From contig QYAI01000028.1 in assembly GCA_003988855.1 (NCBI GenBank), positions 62,001-126,000 of the forward strand: a DNA stretch of 64,000 nucleotides, written 5' to 3'. The notes under the pieces are model-generated. The model saw nothing but the letters and a program-made list of their open reading frames with translations. It searched no databases and was not told where the DNA came from. Each line of letters starts with the position of its first letter. Position 1 is the first letter of the stretch. Below are positions 43,390-55,881 of this stretch, piece after piece. This DNA is from Arachnopeziza araneosa (lineage: Eukaryota > Ascomycota > Leotiomycetes > Helotiales > Arachnopezizaceae). The position numbers were made by a program, and so were the translations under genes.

Positions 43390-45190
43390 AGTGATGTTTC
43401 ATTGGCCCATGAAGAAACCAAGTCTTCCCTTCCTTCCGAATGGTGTGATTCCTGTGCTTTACCAGGAGAGAGGTGTTGAAGGTTTTGGATTAGTCAGAGA
43501 CCGGCTTTTGGCCACCAGCCATAGATATTGAGCTCCTCGAATGAACTAAACACACCCGCTTTGTCACCGGAGTAGCTCCGATCTTCCTTGCAAGTAACAG
43601 CGCTGCAGCCGCAGTGAGATTCATAAATTTATGCTCGCATCGTATACCTCCAACCAACTAGCCCCTCGATTTCCGAATCTCCGGAACGGAACCTGTACAG
43701 CATCCTTCTCAACCATGCGTGCAAGGGCCGGATCACTGCCTGGACCCTGAGCCCATACTCTTTACATCTGCCGGAGTTTGATACGTGCTCAAACAGAGCC
43801 GCCTGTCACGTTGCAATATCCTCAGCCACGGCATGTATGGAGCCAATCATTGTATCATGACTGCGTGGTGGCTAAGCGAGGTCACTCGTAGAAAAGAAGG
43901 TGTAAATGATAGGTGGGAAAGTGATGTTGATTCTCTATGAGGGATTTCATAGGAGATTCTCTGATATGCACGCTCTCCGGCTGCTGCTTCCCACTTTGTC
44001 TACAGTCGTGCAGAGCAGGATTCTCATTGTGAAACGCTATCTACACCATGCGCGGTGGCTTTCTGTCGGTGATTCTCACTTAGCAACCTTAAGAAAGGGG
44101 GTTTTTTTTGGGGGGAGATTTTAGACTGGGCAAGTCGAATGGCTCAATCAAATTTCAAAAAGGTGAAGCGTTAAAGGCATGTTCAGACCCCGATTTGAAG
44201 TCCCTCTCTTTCGGAAACTATGGCGAAAGAACAACTCTTCAGGATGGTTTAAAACCCACTTTGATCGAAATTGCACACATGAGCCTCAGAGAGCTAGCGA
44301 GGTTCAAATACAAGAAGTAAGTGAGTCATGGACAATGGTTTGGAAGTAGAGGAGCGGCAGTTGTGGCGAGAAAGGAGATCAATATTGCGCTAAAGGGGTA
44401 GACTCAGCACCACGTGATTAATCTCTGCACCATTGCTGTCGTAAATGTTATTTCAACCTCGATCCTATGTCACTTTATACTCATCAATATGTCTATTCCT
44501 CTGCTACTGACACATAATTTGCTTCAATCTCTCTTGAATTTATTTCTTCTCATGGAGCTGAGCCTTGCAAGATGCAGCAAGCCGCAGCTCTCCGAAGGAT
44601 CGTTGATAGACTACTTTAACGGTATTCGCCAGCCCAGTGTTCCCTCGTTGCATGCTAGAGTCTCTACATAAGGTGACAAAAGCGCATAGGGGTTTGTGGA
44701 TAAGGGCTATTGATTGTAACCAAAATGTTTGCGTCGTACGAACCCTGGATGCTTGTGTTCTGGACATATGCGAGGTTCATGTTGTGTAATACTTAAACAG
44801 TTGCCAAGTTTTGTAGTACAAACCTACAAAGAGAGGCGGTTTCACGGTTTTGCATACCTCGAAGATCCTACTTGGATATATTGTGAACAGAATTAGTAAC
44901 GAATATCGAAGCCAACTGACTAACAACCAGCAGTCAGCATGAACTCAATGATTTATTTCCCCGTACCGCAATGCTGGTTGATAAGGTTCAAATTCTAGAC
45001 CAAATCACACAACGCGTCAATGTTTACAATGTGGTCTATTCACTTTGTGCTAAAAGGAGTGACGATAAACCGTGACGCGATAACAGAAACTCTTCTTTTA
45101 TCGCCACTTACGAGCCTTATTTTGCGTCTCAGCTTTGAACATCCTCTCAACTTAGGGCCACCTTATCAATGAGACCAGAACAACAGCATC
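43390..45190. other. Gene-poor stretch, no supported gene
   Basis: About 1.8 kb. It has G- and T-runs at 44096-44118 and a CACGTGATTA box at 44411. Frames at 43906-44124 and 44108-44320 are isolated with no domains and may be remnants. Confidence 0.55.
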
Positions 45191-46541
45191 ATGCTTCCTA
45201 AAGTATGGCTCCTGCCCAAAACTCTCCGGCCTCTCCTCTCCACCTCGGCAGCAAGGGCTTTTCTATTATCTTTTCTTTGCTACATCATTGCCTACGCGTA
45301 CTGTTCTCGCGCCTTCTGGCGGAACCCTCACTCCTACTTTTTCGACCGCTCACGTGTTTACGACCTCCAATACTCTGCCATTCGCGAAGGTCAAGCCAGT
45401 TCCTACATTGACTCGGTGGACCGCTCACCTTCTCCAGCGGGAAAGGCAGGTTCGGGTTTGCAGATATGCGCCGCGTTTGTGACGGTCCAACGCGCAGGCA
45501 AGAATTACATTGATGGCGCCATTGGTAGCATGCTCGAAGGATTGACGGACAAGGAACGGCAAAAACTGTATCTCTACGTTTTATTTGCGGATACGGATCC
45601 CACTAAGCATGATAGTTGGCATGAGGATTGGATCAAGAAGGCTGTGGATGTGGCAGAATCATACAACGTGACCGCGAAAAAGTTGGAGCATCTGAAGGAA
45701 CTTGAGGAAAAGAGAGTTTTCCAAGAGAAAGGCGTCTTGTGGGTGTCCTCTCTCGAATCGGTAGTCCTGACAGGCGCTGATAATAATGTTTAGTGATTAC
45801 CTTTACGCTCTCGATGCTTGCTACAAGACCGGTGCACCATACATCGCCATTTTCGAAGACGACATCATCCTCGTGGATGGTTGGATGATCAAAACCCTCA
45901 ACGCTCTTCACGATATCTCGCATGACTCCAAGGCACCGGGCGATAAATTTTGGAACTGGATTTACCTTCGCTTGTTCTATACGGAAAACTTTATGGATTG
46001 GGAAGTGAAATACGACTTCTGGTGGCGAAATTTCAGATGGGCCTTTGTTCTTGCCTCTATAGCAGGATTCTGCCTACTCATTGCGACTCGAAATCTTGTA
46101 CCCAATACCAGGCGTTGGCTTGATAACTTGACCATCGCCACCATCTGCCTCCTTACAATCCCCGCGTTCATTGATCTGATATTCAAGGTCGGGAAATATT
46201 CTTTGATGCCGCCACATGGAGTGTTCTTGATGAATAATTTCGGATGCTGTTCCCAGGCACTAGTCTTCCCACGAGCACAAGTCCCTGGTCTGGCCGACTT
46301 CTTGAGAGACAGGAACTCGGGACAGACGGACTCGTTCATTGAAGATTATAGTGGATCAAATCATCTGCCGCGTCTGGCTCTCGCGCCGCAGGTCGTGCAG
46401 CATATGGGGACTGTCAGTTCGAGAGGAAGCACATCCGAAGTGAGCCGGAGTATTTTTGCCTACTACTTCGAGGCGAATGATGTCGTGAAGTTGAGGAGAG
46501 AACATGATCGGTTGTTGGACATGAGCATGTACGAAGAATAA
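45191..46541 (+). CDS. PGAP4/TMEM246-like GPI glycan glycosyltransferase
   Basis: Exons 45191-45738 and 45794-46541 (55-nt intron, donor GTGGGT) give 431 residues. Topology matches PGAP4: an N-terminal membrane helix (about 20-40), a GT-A domain start with ICAAFVTVQR, the acidic motif FEDDIIL near 203-208 in place of DXD, then a tandem helix pair (FVLASIAGFCLLI and IATICLLTIPAFIDLIF) inserted within the catalytic domain, then a C-terminal part containing CCSQALVFPR. In animals PGAP4 adds GalNAc to GPI anchors in the Golgi. Fungal substrates are uncertain. It lies about 400 bases before a GT8 gene on the same strand. Confidence 0.72.
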
Positions 46542-46942
46542 AAACTACATGTAGATAAATTATGGTGTAAAGTTGTTGATCATTGATAAGGCACCGAGAA
46601 AGCACGACTGCGCATTTGACCCCTTTTCTACCTTTTCATGTTGACATCTGACCGATGATTCTCGCGTCGATCCTGACTCTGTTACCGTGACACAGCATGA
46701 AGGAAAATCCCTGGATGTACACAACCGAGCCCCTTGCTTTGCCAACCAACATTCTTCGCTTGTTGCCTACCTAGATATATAAGGGAGGCTTAGAACCAAC
46801 AATGTGATACTCAATCTATCTCGCACAGCCCCTCCCGGCCTAATGCTTCCGAGGCTCTGCAGCCATATATCATACATACCGGTCCCGTCTTGTCCCAAAA
46901 ATGCCCGATTTGTGTTTTTGCCGACGGTAAATCCAGATCACG
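46542..46942. other. Intergenic, GT8 promoter and leader
   Basis: 400 bases between the two glycosyltransferase genes, with a TATATAAGG box near 46775. No supported gene. Confidence 0.45.
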
Positions 46943-47968
46943 ATGCCAATTTATAGACCGCGATCCACCCGAGGAGTTCCGCGCATTTTCATCCCACCAT
47001 TGCTGCTTCTACTGTTTGGCTTCATATATATCTCCTTCTTTTCTAGTCCCAAGTACACCCAAGTATACGACTATGCTCCTCTGAGAACGACCAATCCGCA
47101 ATCAAGAGTGGCAATCGTAACGTTTCTCTCTGGCGCGCAGGACAGCTCTAAGCCGGAAGATGAAGACCCCTACTTCATCGCCGCTCGAGTCCTTACATAT
47201 CAACTGCTTCACGACCTAGAAACAAAATCAGCAAGATCCGACATCCCATTCCTCATTCTTTGCACCCAGAATGTCAGCCCCGGGAAACAAGAACGCCTCA
47301 GACTCGATGGGGCCACCGTGACAGTTGTTGAGGATGTACCTCTCCCCCGCTGGATCTCGACCGGCGTCACGAGATGGAAAGACCAATTCACCAAACTGCG
47401 CATCTTCGAGATGGTAGAGTACGAGCGCATCTTATTCATCGACGCCGATACTCTGCTCACCCAACCGATCGACGGGATCTTCAACGAGTTGGCGATACAG
47501 ATCCCCATGAGTACTCTATTCTACCGGTATAAGAGCATAAGAAACGACGAGAGACCGCTTCCGAGCAACTACACCTTTGCTGCGCGCAGCGACAATGCCT
47601 TCACGGGCGAACGCGCCCATCCCTTCCCTCCCCCACCCACGGATTCCTTCTCAGCGGGCTTCTGGATCGCGGCGCCGAGCCAAGAGATGTTTGAGTACTT
47701 GACGAGCGTGATGACGCACCGATGGAGATTCAATGCTCACACGATGGAGCAGAGTCTTTTCAACTACGCGTTTAGGAGGGAGGGCGCCATGCCGTGGTTT
47801 GAGTTGGGGTGGGAGTGGAGCGCTACCTGGCCGAACGAGAGAGATCTGGACGGTGGGGTGAGGAGTCTGCACGAGAAGTTTTGGAGGACGGGGCCGGAGG
47901 GTTTGATGAGGAGGTGGATGGATGTGAAGGCGAGAATGGAAGAGTTCTACAGCAGCAAGGTGGAATGA
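46943..47968 (+). CDS. Type II membrane glycosyltransferase, GT8 (glycogenin-like)
   Basis: Single exon, 341 residues, ATG at 46943. A single hydrophobic helix (IFIPPLLLLLFGFIYISFF, residues about 15-33) anchors the protein. The GT8 domain shows VTRWKDQFTKLRIFEMVEYERILFIDADTLL, with the DxD metal and nucleotide-sugar motif (DAD near 168), and LTQPIDGIF after it. Further down are the family block SFSAGFWIAAPS and a HTMEQSLFNYAF segment matching the DQ/EQ..LN region. Sequence suggests a Golgi glucose, galactose or GlcNAc transferase; the sugar is not readable. It is in tandem with the PGAP4-like gene. Confidence 0.85.
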   Translation: MPIYRPRSTRGVPRIFIPPLLLLLFGFIYISFFSSPKYTQVYDYAPLRTTNPQSRVAIVTFLSGAQDSSKPEDEDPYFIAARVLTYQLLHDLETKSARSDIPFLILCTQNVSPGKQERLRLDGATVTVVEDVPLPRWISTGVTRWKDQFTKLRIFEMVEYERILFIDADTLLTQPIDGIFNELAIQIPMSTLFYRYKSIRNDERPLPSNYTFAARSDNAFTGERAHPFPPPPTDSFSAGFWIAAPSQEMFEYLTSVMTHRWRFNAHTMEQSLFNYAFRREGAMPWFELGWEWSATWPNERDLDGGVRSLHEKFWRTGPEGLMRRWMDVKARMEEFYSSKVE

Positions 47969-48665
47969 CGTGACTTGTTCTGGAATTAATAGACCGAGTT
48001 GTCGCAACTCATCCACACTTTTAAAATCTTCTTATTCACGGGCCATTGGTGGCAATAGTGAATGATAAAGCAAATCTTAATACGGTGGAGAGATAGAAAA
48101 GAGAGATGCTGCAGCAAACCCAAAGACTGCAGAGAGAGGGTTTTGAGGATATCATAGGCAAGTAGGAAGTGACGAGGGACTCGTGATTTCTGGACTACAT
48201 GGAACGTGGATGATACGAAAAAACCACCTCTGAGACACCTGACCGATGTCACATCTCGGATGTTTGACTTCGATCGGATGTTCCCATAATCTACGAGATG
48301 CTCAACTCAGGAAACTAGTTGAGTTGATCTGAACCGAGAAGAACGCCTTTGGATAAAGCAGGTATGCTGCAGTCTCGTCCAACGAAAAGGAGCCAGAGTA
48401 AGCTCAACTCCCAAAGTGGCTGCGTTTCTAGGCACCGACACTCCCACGACCCCCCTCTGCTGACGACGCTCACGCTTTTCCTCCCTGGGTAATTCTCGCT
48501 GTGCCGGAAAACGGACGCGCATCGATGTACGTACATGTGACCGCACACCTCAAGCGTACAAAAGAGTGCACATCTCGAGATGAGTTCGCCGGCGACCGCG
48601 TATCTTCTGGCTCCAGATATCGCGAGAAAAAAACTGCGCTTCGATCATTGCATCCCTCAGGCAAG
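47969..48665. other. Intergenic, no supported gene
   Basis: About 700 bases. Overlapping frames on both strands at 48300-48990 mark a GC-richer patch; none shows a domain. The upstream extension of the small Pro-rich frame (from 48525) is possible. Confidence 0.45.
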
Positions 48666-48896
48666 ATGACAAAGGAAACTCTCAGACCGGTGACTCCCAG
48701 GAAGGAACCTCCACCACCGTATGAGCACCCTAACGAGCCCAGCGCACCGCCGCAATCATACGATCCGAACGGACGCGGTGATGCATCCATGAAACCCTTC
48801 GATATCGATGTCGAGAGCGGTCCGGCGAAGAGCAACGTCGTCCCCCCTCGCCGAACCGCACCTCGTTCGCAGGTTTGCTGCTGTACTTTCTGGTAG
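48666..48896 (+). CDS. Possible small Pro-rich protein with Cys-rich tail
   Basis: An in-frame ATG at 48666 (or 48525) gives 76 (or 123) residues. The sequence contains a PPPPYE motif, which could bind WW domains, and ends SQVCCCTFW. A triple Cys next to the C-terminus could be palmitoylated. The antisense strand is also open, and I recognise no family, so this is a tentative gene. An intron after the Gln before VCCC is conceivable (GTTTGC) but weak. Confidence 0.35.
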   Translation: MTKETLRPVTPRKEPPPPYEHPNEPSAPPQSYDPNGRGDASMKPFDIDVESGPAKSNVVPPRRTAPRSQVCCCTFW

Positions 48897-49712
48897 AGCG
48901 GAGTGATGGTCGGTTGATGGGCTCTCTGGATATCAGACTTTTTCTGGGTGGACAAATTAGCGATGTGGTTAGCGGTCATCAGCCGTGGCACAGCCTAATT
49001 ATAGGCAGTGGAAACTTTACAGGCTCGGGAAGTTCTGTCGTTGGGCGGTCGCGTCGCGTGACTTGGAGGAGATGGAATTCATAATTAATACAAGTACATG
49101 TAATGCGACGGAATTCTTTAATATCGCTTCACTGCTTTGGCGCTCATATTCCCTTGGCAGAGGTGGCATGTTTTGTGTTGGATGAGATTACAGGATGGCG
49201 CATCGTGAGATGGAATGGGATGATATGATTTCAATTCGAGCAGTGCTGAAGAGTTGTTTTTGAACCTTGAGGAGTAGAATCAGCTCGCGCTAGGAAATTT
49301 GTCAGGGCTCGAATGGATAATCATACTTGCAATCAAGCCTTCAATCCATTTCTCTCCGTTCCCTTGCTTTGCGCTGTCTTCAATCATCTTTCTCTCTCCA
49401 GCGATTGTGTGTTACATTTTCCCATGCTCATGGAGAATTGAATTCACTTATGAACCTCGTTTCAAGCTCTTGATTTCTTGTAATCATACATGATCATCAC
49501 TAACTCTGGGATGACCCATCTCAACATCTGAAGACCGTCGATGACTCTCCGGATATCTCTGGATGGAGATGATCTGCCTACCGGAGCGGCCCCGTAAACA
49601 CGCTACTGCATTCGGTAATGCCATTACAACAGCCGAACCGCTCCAGTGTTTCGGTCCGCACACCAGCGGTGATGAGATGCACCACATCTGGTCACCCATC
49701 CTTCACGGTCAT
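48897..49712. other. Intergenic, no supported gene
   Basis: About 800 bases, AT-rich at 49080-49490. No domain-bearing frame. Confidence 0.5.
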
Positions 49713-50321
49713 CTACAACCGTTCGTCTCTGATACCGTCTAACCTTTCACGCTCGGCATCTAGGTTCACGTCAGTCGATGCATGTATGCCTCGAACATCT
49801 AAAACTTACCACGAGTCCCAGAATGATATGTTATATAGAAGGGTTTCGAAAGAATCCCGTGCTTTTCAATCGTCCGAGCACAGATGCCGAGTTCCAGATT
49901 TGTATTATCCAAGACTAAAAATCGCATGTTCCGGTAACGGGTGGGAGATTTGGGTGAGTACCAAGTCAACTCGACCCAACCTCACCGGATGGCCAGTTAC
50001 TCCTTTCCCGTTCTCTTCTGCATTCTTCAGACCGGTGCGATTGATATCGGAATCCTGGAAACCAAGTTCCTCCATAAGAAAAGCCTTTGAGACAAAGTTT
50101 CCCACCATATTCCCGGTGTCAAACATGCATTGCGTGCGCTCCTCGACGTGGCGTCCGGCGGAGTCTACTTTCTTGGACAAGACATAGACTCTATCGAGAT
50201 ACGGTGTGATGTATGTATCTGAGCGACGTCTTTTCATGCTGACTTGAATGGTGCGCGGGGTTTTCTTGGACTGAAAGAGAGAAGGCGGCCCCTGACGCAC
50301 TCCCAGAATAATTGAGACCAT
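49713..50321 (-). pseudogene. Retropepsin-like protease-domain protein, frameshifted
   Basis: ATG at 50321; the frame runs to about residue 115, through CMFDTGNMVGNFVS, a retropepsin-like D-T-G active-site turn followed by the family's N-x-V/I-S pattern. Beyond the point around 49975-49977 (a CCC run on the plus strand), similarity continues in another frame: LTWYSPKS, MRFLVLDN, then LELGICARTI, matching the second half of fungal retropepsin-like proteins (usually a V-L-D and L-G-A-R-D-I pattern). One extra base in that run explains the shift. A 3' intron (49809-49760, GTAAG..CCTAG) joins to a short last exon with stop at 49713. This could be a broken gene or an assembly error. The family is usual in fungal genomes as small orphan proteins and shows no other viral feature here. 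Confidence 0.6.
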
Positions 50322-51640
50322 GGCAAATGAATCTCCTCTTTGACGATTTCAAAGCTATCGAGATTTTGAATAGATTGTTTTGATTCGTCAAGAAGTTCTG
50401 CTTCGTATGTTTTGTCGGCAGTCTTGATTGACTAATCGAAGGAAGTAGTGCCACTGGGTGTTCGAATTAGCGGAACTAAATGGAGTCAGTAAGTTTGATA
50501 CCCAAGATGCTAATCTGAGACACTGACAATTTGGTTGGATTGTTTGCTCCATGTTGTGCCTAGTAAGTAAATGTAGTTGGCGTATTTAGTCAATAAATGG
50601 TGATTGGGGCTAGTTGGATTCTACTGGTTCATGGTGAGGCTCTTTGAAATGCCTGTAAATCCCAGGGGTGGTAATCACGGCCTGTTCAACCACTGAGCCT
50701 CGCCATTTAGGGGGTAAAAGCCTATCTATTGACAATTTTAGGGTCTGCCTTCGCACCAGTGTGGTAAGAACACCACCGATCTCCCCTGAAAACATTGCTT
50801 TTGAACCCCTTTTTCGATCCGCTGACCGGTTAACTGGCTAGAGCAGACGTTATCCCTATCGCGGAGGAAATTGGCGATTGGGGCCGCAGCCAAGATAGTG
50901 GTCACTCTGGGCTATGGGATGATCTTCTCTGACGCAAATAGCGAGCTCAGCAATCATCTTGGACACGGTAGAGCGAATCCTCCCAGTTTCACGCAACATC
51001 TCCTTCTGAGGTGCGTGGAAAGGTGTCGGGAACCCTATCGAAATGATTCCCAGCGGCTAGCTGTCGCGGTTAGCCCCCGAAACACCAGAGTGATTGGCTA
51101 CGAGAACAAATCGTAGCTTTATCGTCGACATAGATATACAAATGAATGCATACTCACTGACCTTCGACCCTCCCCTTCAAGCTCGCTGCCCTGGCCATCT
51201 AGCGGCTGTCTGAATCTCGAGCTTTTCACGACTCGACAGCGGCCAGCCAGATTAGGAACAGATTTGCAGCCTTAGCACCCAACAACGCATTGGATGCAGG
51301 TATCCAAAAGCGGCGGTCAATCAGTCGCTGTAGCGAGCCAAGGAGCGGCTGGAAACCGGGTCCAGCATTTTCTTTGGACTTTCAGAAAGCAAAGGAAGGA
51401 GCGAGAGAGGTTAAGCAAGGACCTGGAGATGGAGCGAGTAGGAATTGTAGTCGTGCGTCCAGATGGGACCGCCGTGGTCGGAGGACCCTGACCGGGCGAG
51501 AGAGTGACAAGAGTTTCTATTGATATGTCACTGTGGCCTAGAGGTATAGAAATAAAAACTTCTTACCCTGTCGGATTACTGAATAACTAGTTATTAGCAG
51601 AATGGGGTACAGCCCTGACTCAGAATACAGGGCTCCCTAC
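50322..51640. other. Intergenic, no supported gene
   Basis: About 1.3 kb. Frames such as 51290-51523 are Arg/Gly/Ser-rich without domain support. Some of this may belong to a decayed repeat, given the repeat copy that follows. Confidence 0.5.
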
Positions 51641-51752
51641 TGTCACGTAGAGAATCCGTATCCGGTAGAATGGGTACGAGCGAAGAACCCTTATGGGATT
51701 CTTGGCTGCCTAACTAATGAGGCACCCATTATGTCACGTGATTATACCAACA
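51641..51752 (+). repeat. Dispersed repeat, copy 1 (possible LTR end)
   Basis: The segment from about 51684 to 51752 matches the reverse complement of 58747-58818 with small gaps: both contain AGAACCCTTATGGG, GGCTGCCT, then CACGTGATTAT and end in ACCAACA. A TGTCACG start at 51641 gives TG..CA ends, typical of LTRs, but no matching target-site duplication is seen. The boundaries are therefore uncertain. Confidence 0.5.
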
Positions 51753-52856
51753 TACACTTTTTCGTGCAAATGTAAATTTAAGATGCCTCCTGGGTTATTT
51801 TTGATCTTGTATTCTAGATTCCGCATCTTGAGCAAGTATTGTGTGTCTTTCGTCGAGCTCCCCAATCTCCCTTAGACAGCCCATTGCCTCTCTGCTTCTC
51901 TTTCATCTCCATTAATTCTTATTCATGTTATCAAAAGACTGTCCACCGCTGCGCCAATCTAAGATCTGAAATTGAAGATGTTTTTTAATGCCCTGTTGTG
52001 ATTACTCTCCTATGGTGAGGTACTTTTCAAGTTCACCTCAGTTAAAGTTTCTCTCAGCTACTATTATCATGTTAAGGCGACTTGTAAATATAGTAGCTCC
52101 TAGTCGCGACTGCGTGACGAGGAAGCACAGCATTCAACGTACTAGTGAAGTTCTTAAAGTTATGATTCCCACTTTAAGCAGTTACGTCGTTTATAGCCTT
52201 GCATTTTTGTGGGAAAGGTCTATTTGGCGTGTACATTGCTTGCTGCTCTACTTTCTCCTACAGTTCTATCTTTTGCATTCTTCCAGTTCCTTGTTCTCAA
52301 TGGTCATTAGAGTTAAGAATCTGTTACTATATGCCTCCCGATAGGCCTCTCTACCTGCAAAATGCTACCTAGGATGATCAGGGCCTTGTTTCAAAGCACG
52401 GCTGTACAGAGCGTGGGTTAAATTTTGATTTCCCGGTTCTGAGCATGCACTGCCTCAACGCCTCGGCGCGTACCTAGCGAGATGATTTGACAACAACACA
52501 CCACGCCGAGTGGTTCACTGATCATCAGAAATTCGATTGGGAAATCTCATCGCATATTTGGAAACACTCTTTAGATTTTGTAAAATTACTGGGTAGACAG
52601 TTGCTTGGCACAAAGCCACATTGAACTCTGAGTTGCACGGCATTTTCTGCTACGTTTCATGTGCCCTTCTTCCATCCTTGTCAGCTGAAACTTCAATCCG
52701 TTGAAAGGACCAGGGGCTCGTCTAAAGTCCGATAGAGTACAGATCCAAATTCTATTCAAGGCAGACATATAGGATCTTTTCGCCCCATCGAATTTCTTCA
52801 ACAACTCTAAACCAAAAATCCAAGACCAATCACCATTAGCTTCGCAAGCCAACAAT
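51753..52856. other. Intergenic, no supported gene
   Basis: About 1.1 kb upstream of the AAA gene. An open frame at 51988-52344 is hydrophobic but has no homology I recognise. The promoter of the AAA gene lies at the high end. Confidence 0.5.
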
Positions 52857-55224
52857 ATGACAAACATTGAAGAGTCAACTAACGCAGGCCGAGAGGGTGC
52901 AGAACTAACACAACCCCTACCTGGCACTGAAGTCACGTGGCTCGCCGACAACACCAATGCTGAAGGTGCGAATAACGATGAAACCAGCCAGACGACGGAA
53001 CTTTTCGATGTTGGAATGAAATGCGAGCCTAAGCGATTGTATGCGAAGGACGAAAACTCTGCACTCCCTGAGTGGGTTGACCAAGTTCCAGCCAAGGTCG
53101 CGGATCAGGCTTACGGTTATGGCGACGCTTGGAAGGAATACGCGATTCTTCTTCACACCAACCTCAAGCAAGGAGAACAACGGCTTCATTCAATAACTAT
53201 TCAAAGCCCTCTGCTCAAGTCTAAACTCAATTTCATCTTCAATGATTATCCAGGCTTCTTCCTTACTGACGACAAATCGTCCATTGAGCCACCGTTCAAA
53301 GCGTTTGTTCACTGCTGGAATATCTTTACCAAATCCTGTGCTGAAGAATCCGAGACCGGGAGACATATGCGACTTCTGCGATCCGCAATTGAGCCCGAGC
53401 TTCAAGAGTCTTTTTCAGTGGTCAAAGAATTCCAATCTCATGGCATGATTCGGTTTGAACAACTTTGGATAATCTTCAAACCAGGCTCCTTTGTGTTTTC
53501 CGAAAAGGATGGTATCGAACGAGTTTACAAACTCAACAGAGTTGAGAGTAACAAGGGTCCAGACTCTACCGGCAATTACTTTCTGCTTCATTGCTATTAC
53601 ATTGACTGGGATGGAGAAGCATACGGTCATGCACTTGACTTTGATGGAATCGAGATTTTTGAAGGAAGCAAAAAGTGCAATAGTCTGGGAATATATCCAT
53701 TAGACATTCACCCCCAAAAAGATGCTGTTGTCGCAAAATTCATCAAGCAGGGCAAGAAGTTTTCATCTTATACGGGAGTTCACTATCTAGCATATGAAGG
53801 TAATGCCAGAAGTTGTGAATATCTAAGTACACCTATTAACGAACACGTATGTTTCCCTCTGCTCTCACAATGTAATCCGTGTGCTTAATCTTTCAAACAG
53901 GTCTCTGGGCGAGTTGTTCTTGACACCGGTAAAGCAACCTAAAATCTTCATGCAAACAAAATTATCTAATTCGTGGCTAGCAACTTTCATGCACTTTAAT
54001 CCTTGGAATCGACGGCTCATTCAACGTCTTGGAGCCAAAGAGCCTAGCGGCAAAGACTTAGATAGACCTTACAATCGATACGATATGGCTTATACTGAGC
54101 AGGACGTTTATTCTAATTTTGGCATCTTGACAGAACAAGCTATTTTCAATGCCAATAAGAAGTCTGCAAAGATGAAGCAAACTGTACTAAACCGAGATCA
54201 GTTGTTGATTTGTTCCCCAACAGTTAGAGGATACTCTCTCAGTCTGAACCAATGGAGTGAGCACCTTTTATCTAAGTTTATGATCGAGATAGCTAACCGT
54301 CCTAGTGTATTTTCAGGTCGATCTTCTTCGAGATATTGAATGGAACACCAATGCATTCGAGAGTTTGGCACTTCCAGGAAACCACAAAGAGCTTTTGTTG
54401 GCTTTTGCACAAACCCAGGGAGATTTAGCTGCCCAGTTTGACGATGTTATTGGAGGCAAGGGTAGGTTCTACGAGGTTTATATTTTCTGAAGATGGGCTA
54501 ATGTGGATGCAGGCAGAGGAATGGTCGTTTTATTAGAGGGGCCGCCAGGCTTGGGAAAGACACTGACAGTTGAGTCCTGTAGGTTACAGTACCTGCCTAG
54601 AGATTTGATGCTAACCATCCCTCCCTAGTGGCCGAGAAAATGAAGGTCCCGATATATAGACTCACCAATGGCCAAATGAAACCATCTACAGATACCATTA
54701 AGAAAGCTCTTGAGGATGCTTTTTTCATGACCAAGGCCTGGAAAGGGATAGTTCTTCTAGATGAAGCCGACATATTCCTTGAAAGTCGGTCGGTAAATGA
54801 TCTGGACAGAAATCAACTAGTTTCTGGTATTGTCCTCTTGTCGCTTATAAGACTCCGAGTTTAAGCTAATTGGATCACAGTTTTTCTCCAGCACCTTGAA
54901 TACTTTGAGGGAACGATCTTCTTAACTACCAACCGAGTCGAGTGTATTGACCCCGCCTTTGAGTCTCGAATTCACCTATCGCTCACATACCCGAAACTGA
55001 CTCAAGAATTGCGTCATAAGATCTGGAAAAACTTCATTCGAACACTGGAAGTTGATACAACCCAGATCACAGACGCGCACCTGGACCAATTTGCGGCCAT
55101 TGACATAAATGGGCGTCAAATCAAGAACACAGTGAAAATGTCTGCCCTAATTGCTGCCAACGCAAACCATTCCTTGACCGCGGAGCATGTGGAAATGATG
55201 TTGGCTATTAATAAATCAAAGTAA
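52857..55224 (+). CDS. AAA ATPase with DUF7025-type N-terminal domain
   Basis: Seven exons: 52857-53846, 53901-53928 (28 nt), 53981-54256, 54306-54461, 54513-54578, 54629-54826 and 54881-55224, all phase-consistent, 685 residues. The N-terminal 110 residues are poorly conserved. A DUF7025-like domain follows: LWIIFKPGSFVF, then YYIDWDGEAYGHALDFDGIEIFEG, then LGIYPLDIHPQ. The AAA module has Walker A EGPPGLGKTLT, Walker B GIVLLDEADIFLE and NRVECIDPAFESRI. Walker A is interrupted downstream by an intron at ESL. The family is expanded in filamentous fungi with no settled role. A related, intronless gene lies 4 kb away on the other strand. Confidence 0.85.
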
Positions 55225-55881
55225 GGGACGAAGGAGATTTCAAGAGGTAAATTGTGTTCCTTGAAGAGCTACTCTTCTCATTCGATTTTACTTTCATCTT
55301 CATGTCTTATTCGCGTAGCTAGACCCCGTGGCAGTGCCGACGGGTATGAAATTCAAACCTAGTATTAGGTTAACTAAGCAATAAGAGCTCAATCCGGGTA
55401 CTTTCCTGCGCTGTTCATTTCTTTGAAACGGCCGATGTAAATCATGCTCCACTGCTGCTTAATTACTTATACCCTGAAAAAAGGCTCTTATAATATCTAG
55501 TGCGGCCTGCTTTTCTGGCTCTCTATTCAGACATTTGCATCATTGCAGATTACGCTCATCAGATATCATACAAGCAGCTTCTGCTTTTGCTGAGGCTTTT
55601 TCTACAAAGTACAGGGTAGCAGCAGACAAAAGATGTAGAAGTGCGCCACTACTCAATACTGCCTACCCGCTCTCCTGTACTTTTTTCTTCTGGGTATATC
55701 TGAATATAGCTCACTGGGAACTAAAGGTGTAAATTGGAACGGAATATTACACTGATGAAAGTACAACGACTCTTCTTCCAGGAAAACCGATCTCTAGCAT
55801 CATCGCAAGGATATCACACTTCAAGGCCACACAATATCTTATCTTAAATTCATTGCTAAACAATACAAGTGTTATTTAGAC
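55225..55881. other. Intergenic between convergent genes
   Basis: About 650 bases between the 3' ends of the AAA gene and the SsuD-like gene. No supported gene. Confidence 0.5.

Noticed and set aside
48315..48991. Overlapping minus-strand frames (48307-48991)
   Set aside because: Mutually overlapping, no recognisable domain, and no Met-start frame with consistent composition.
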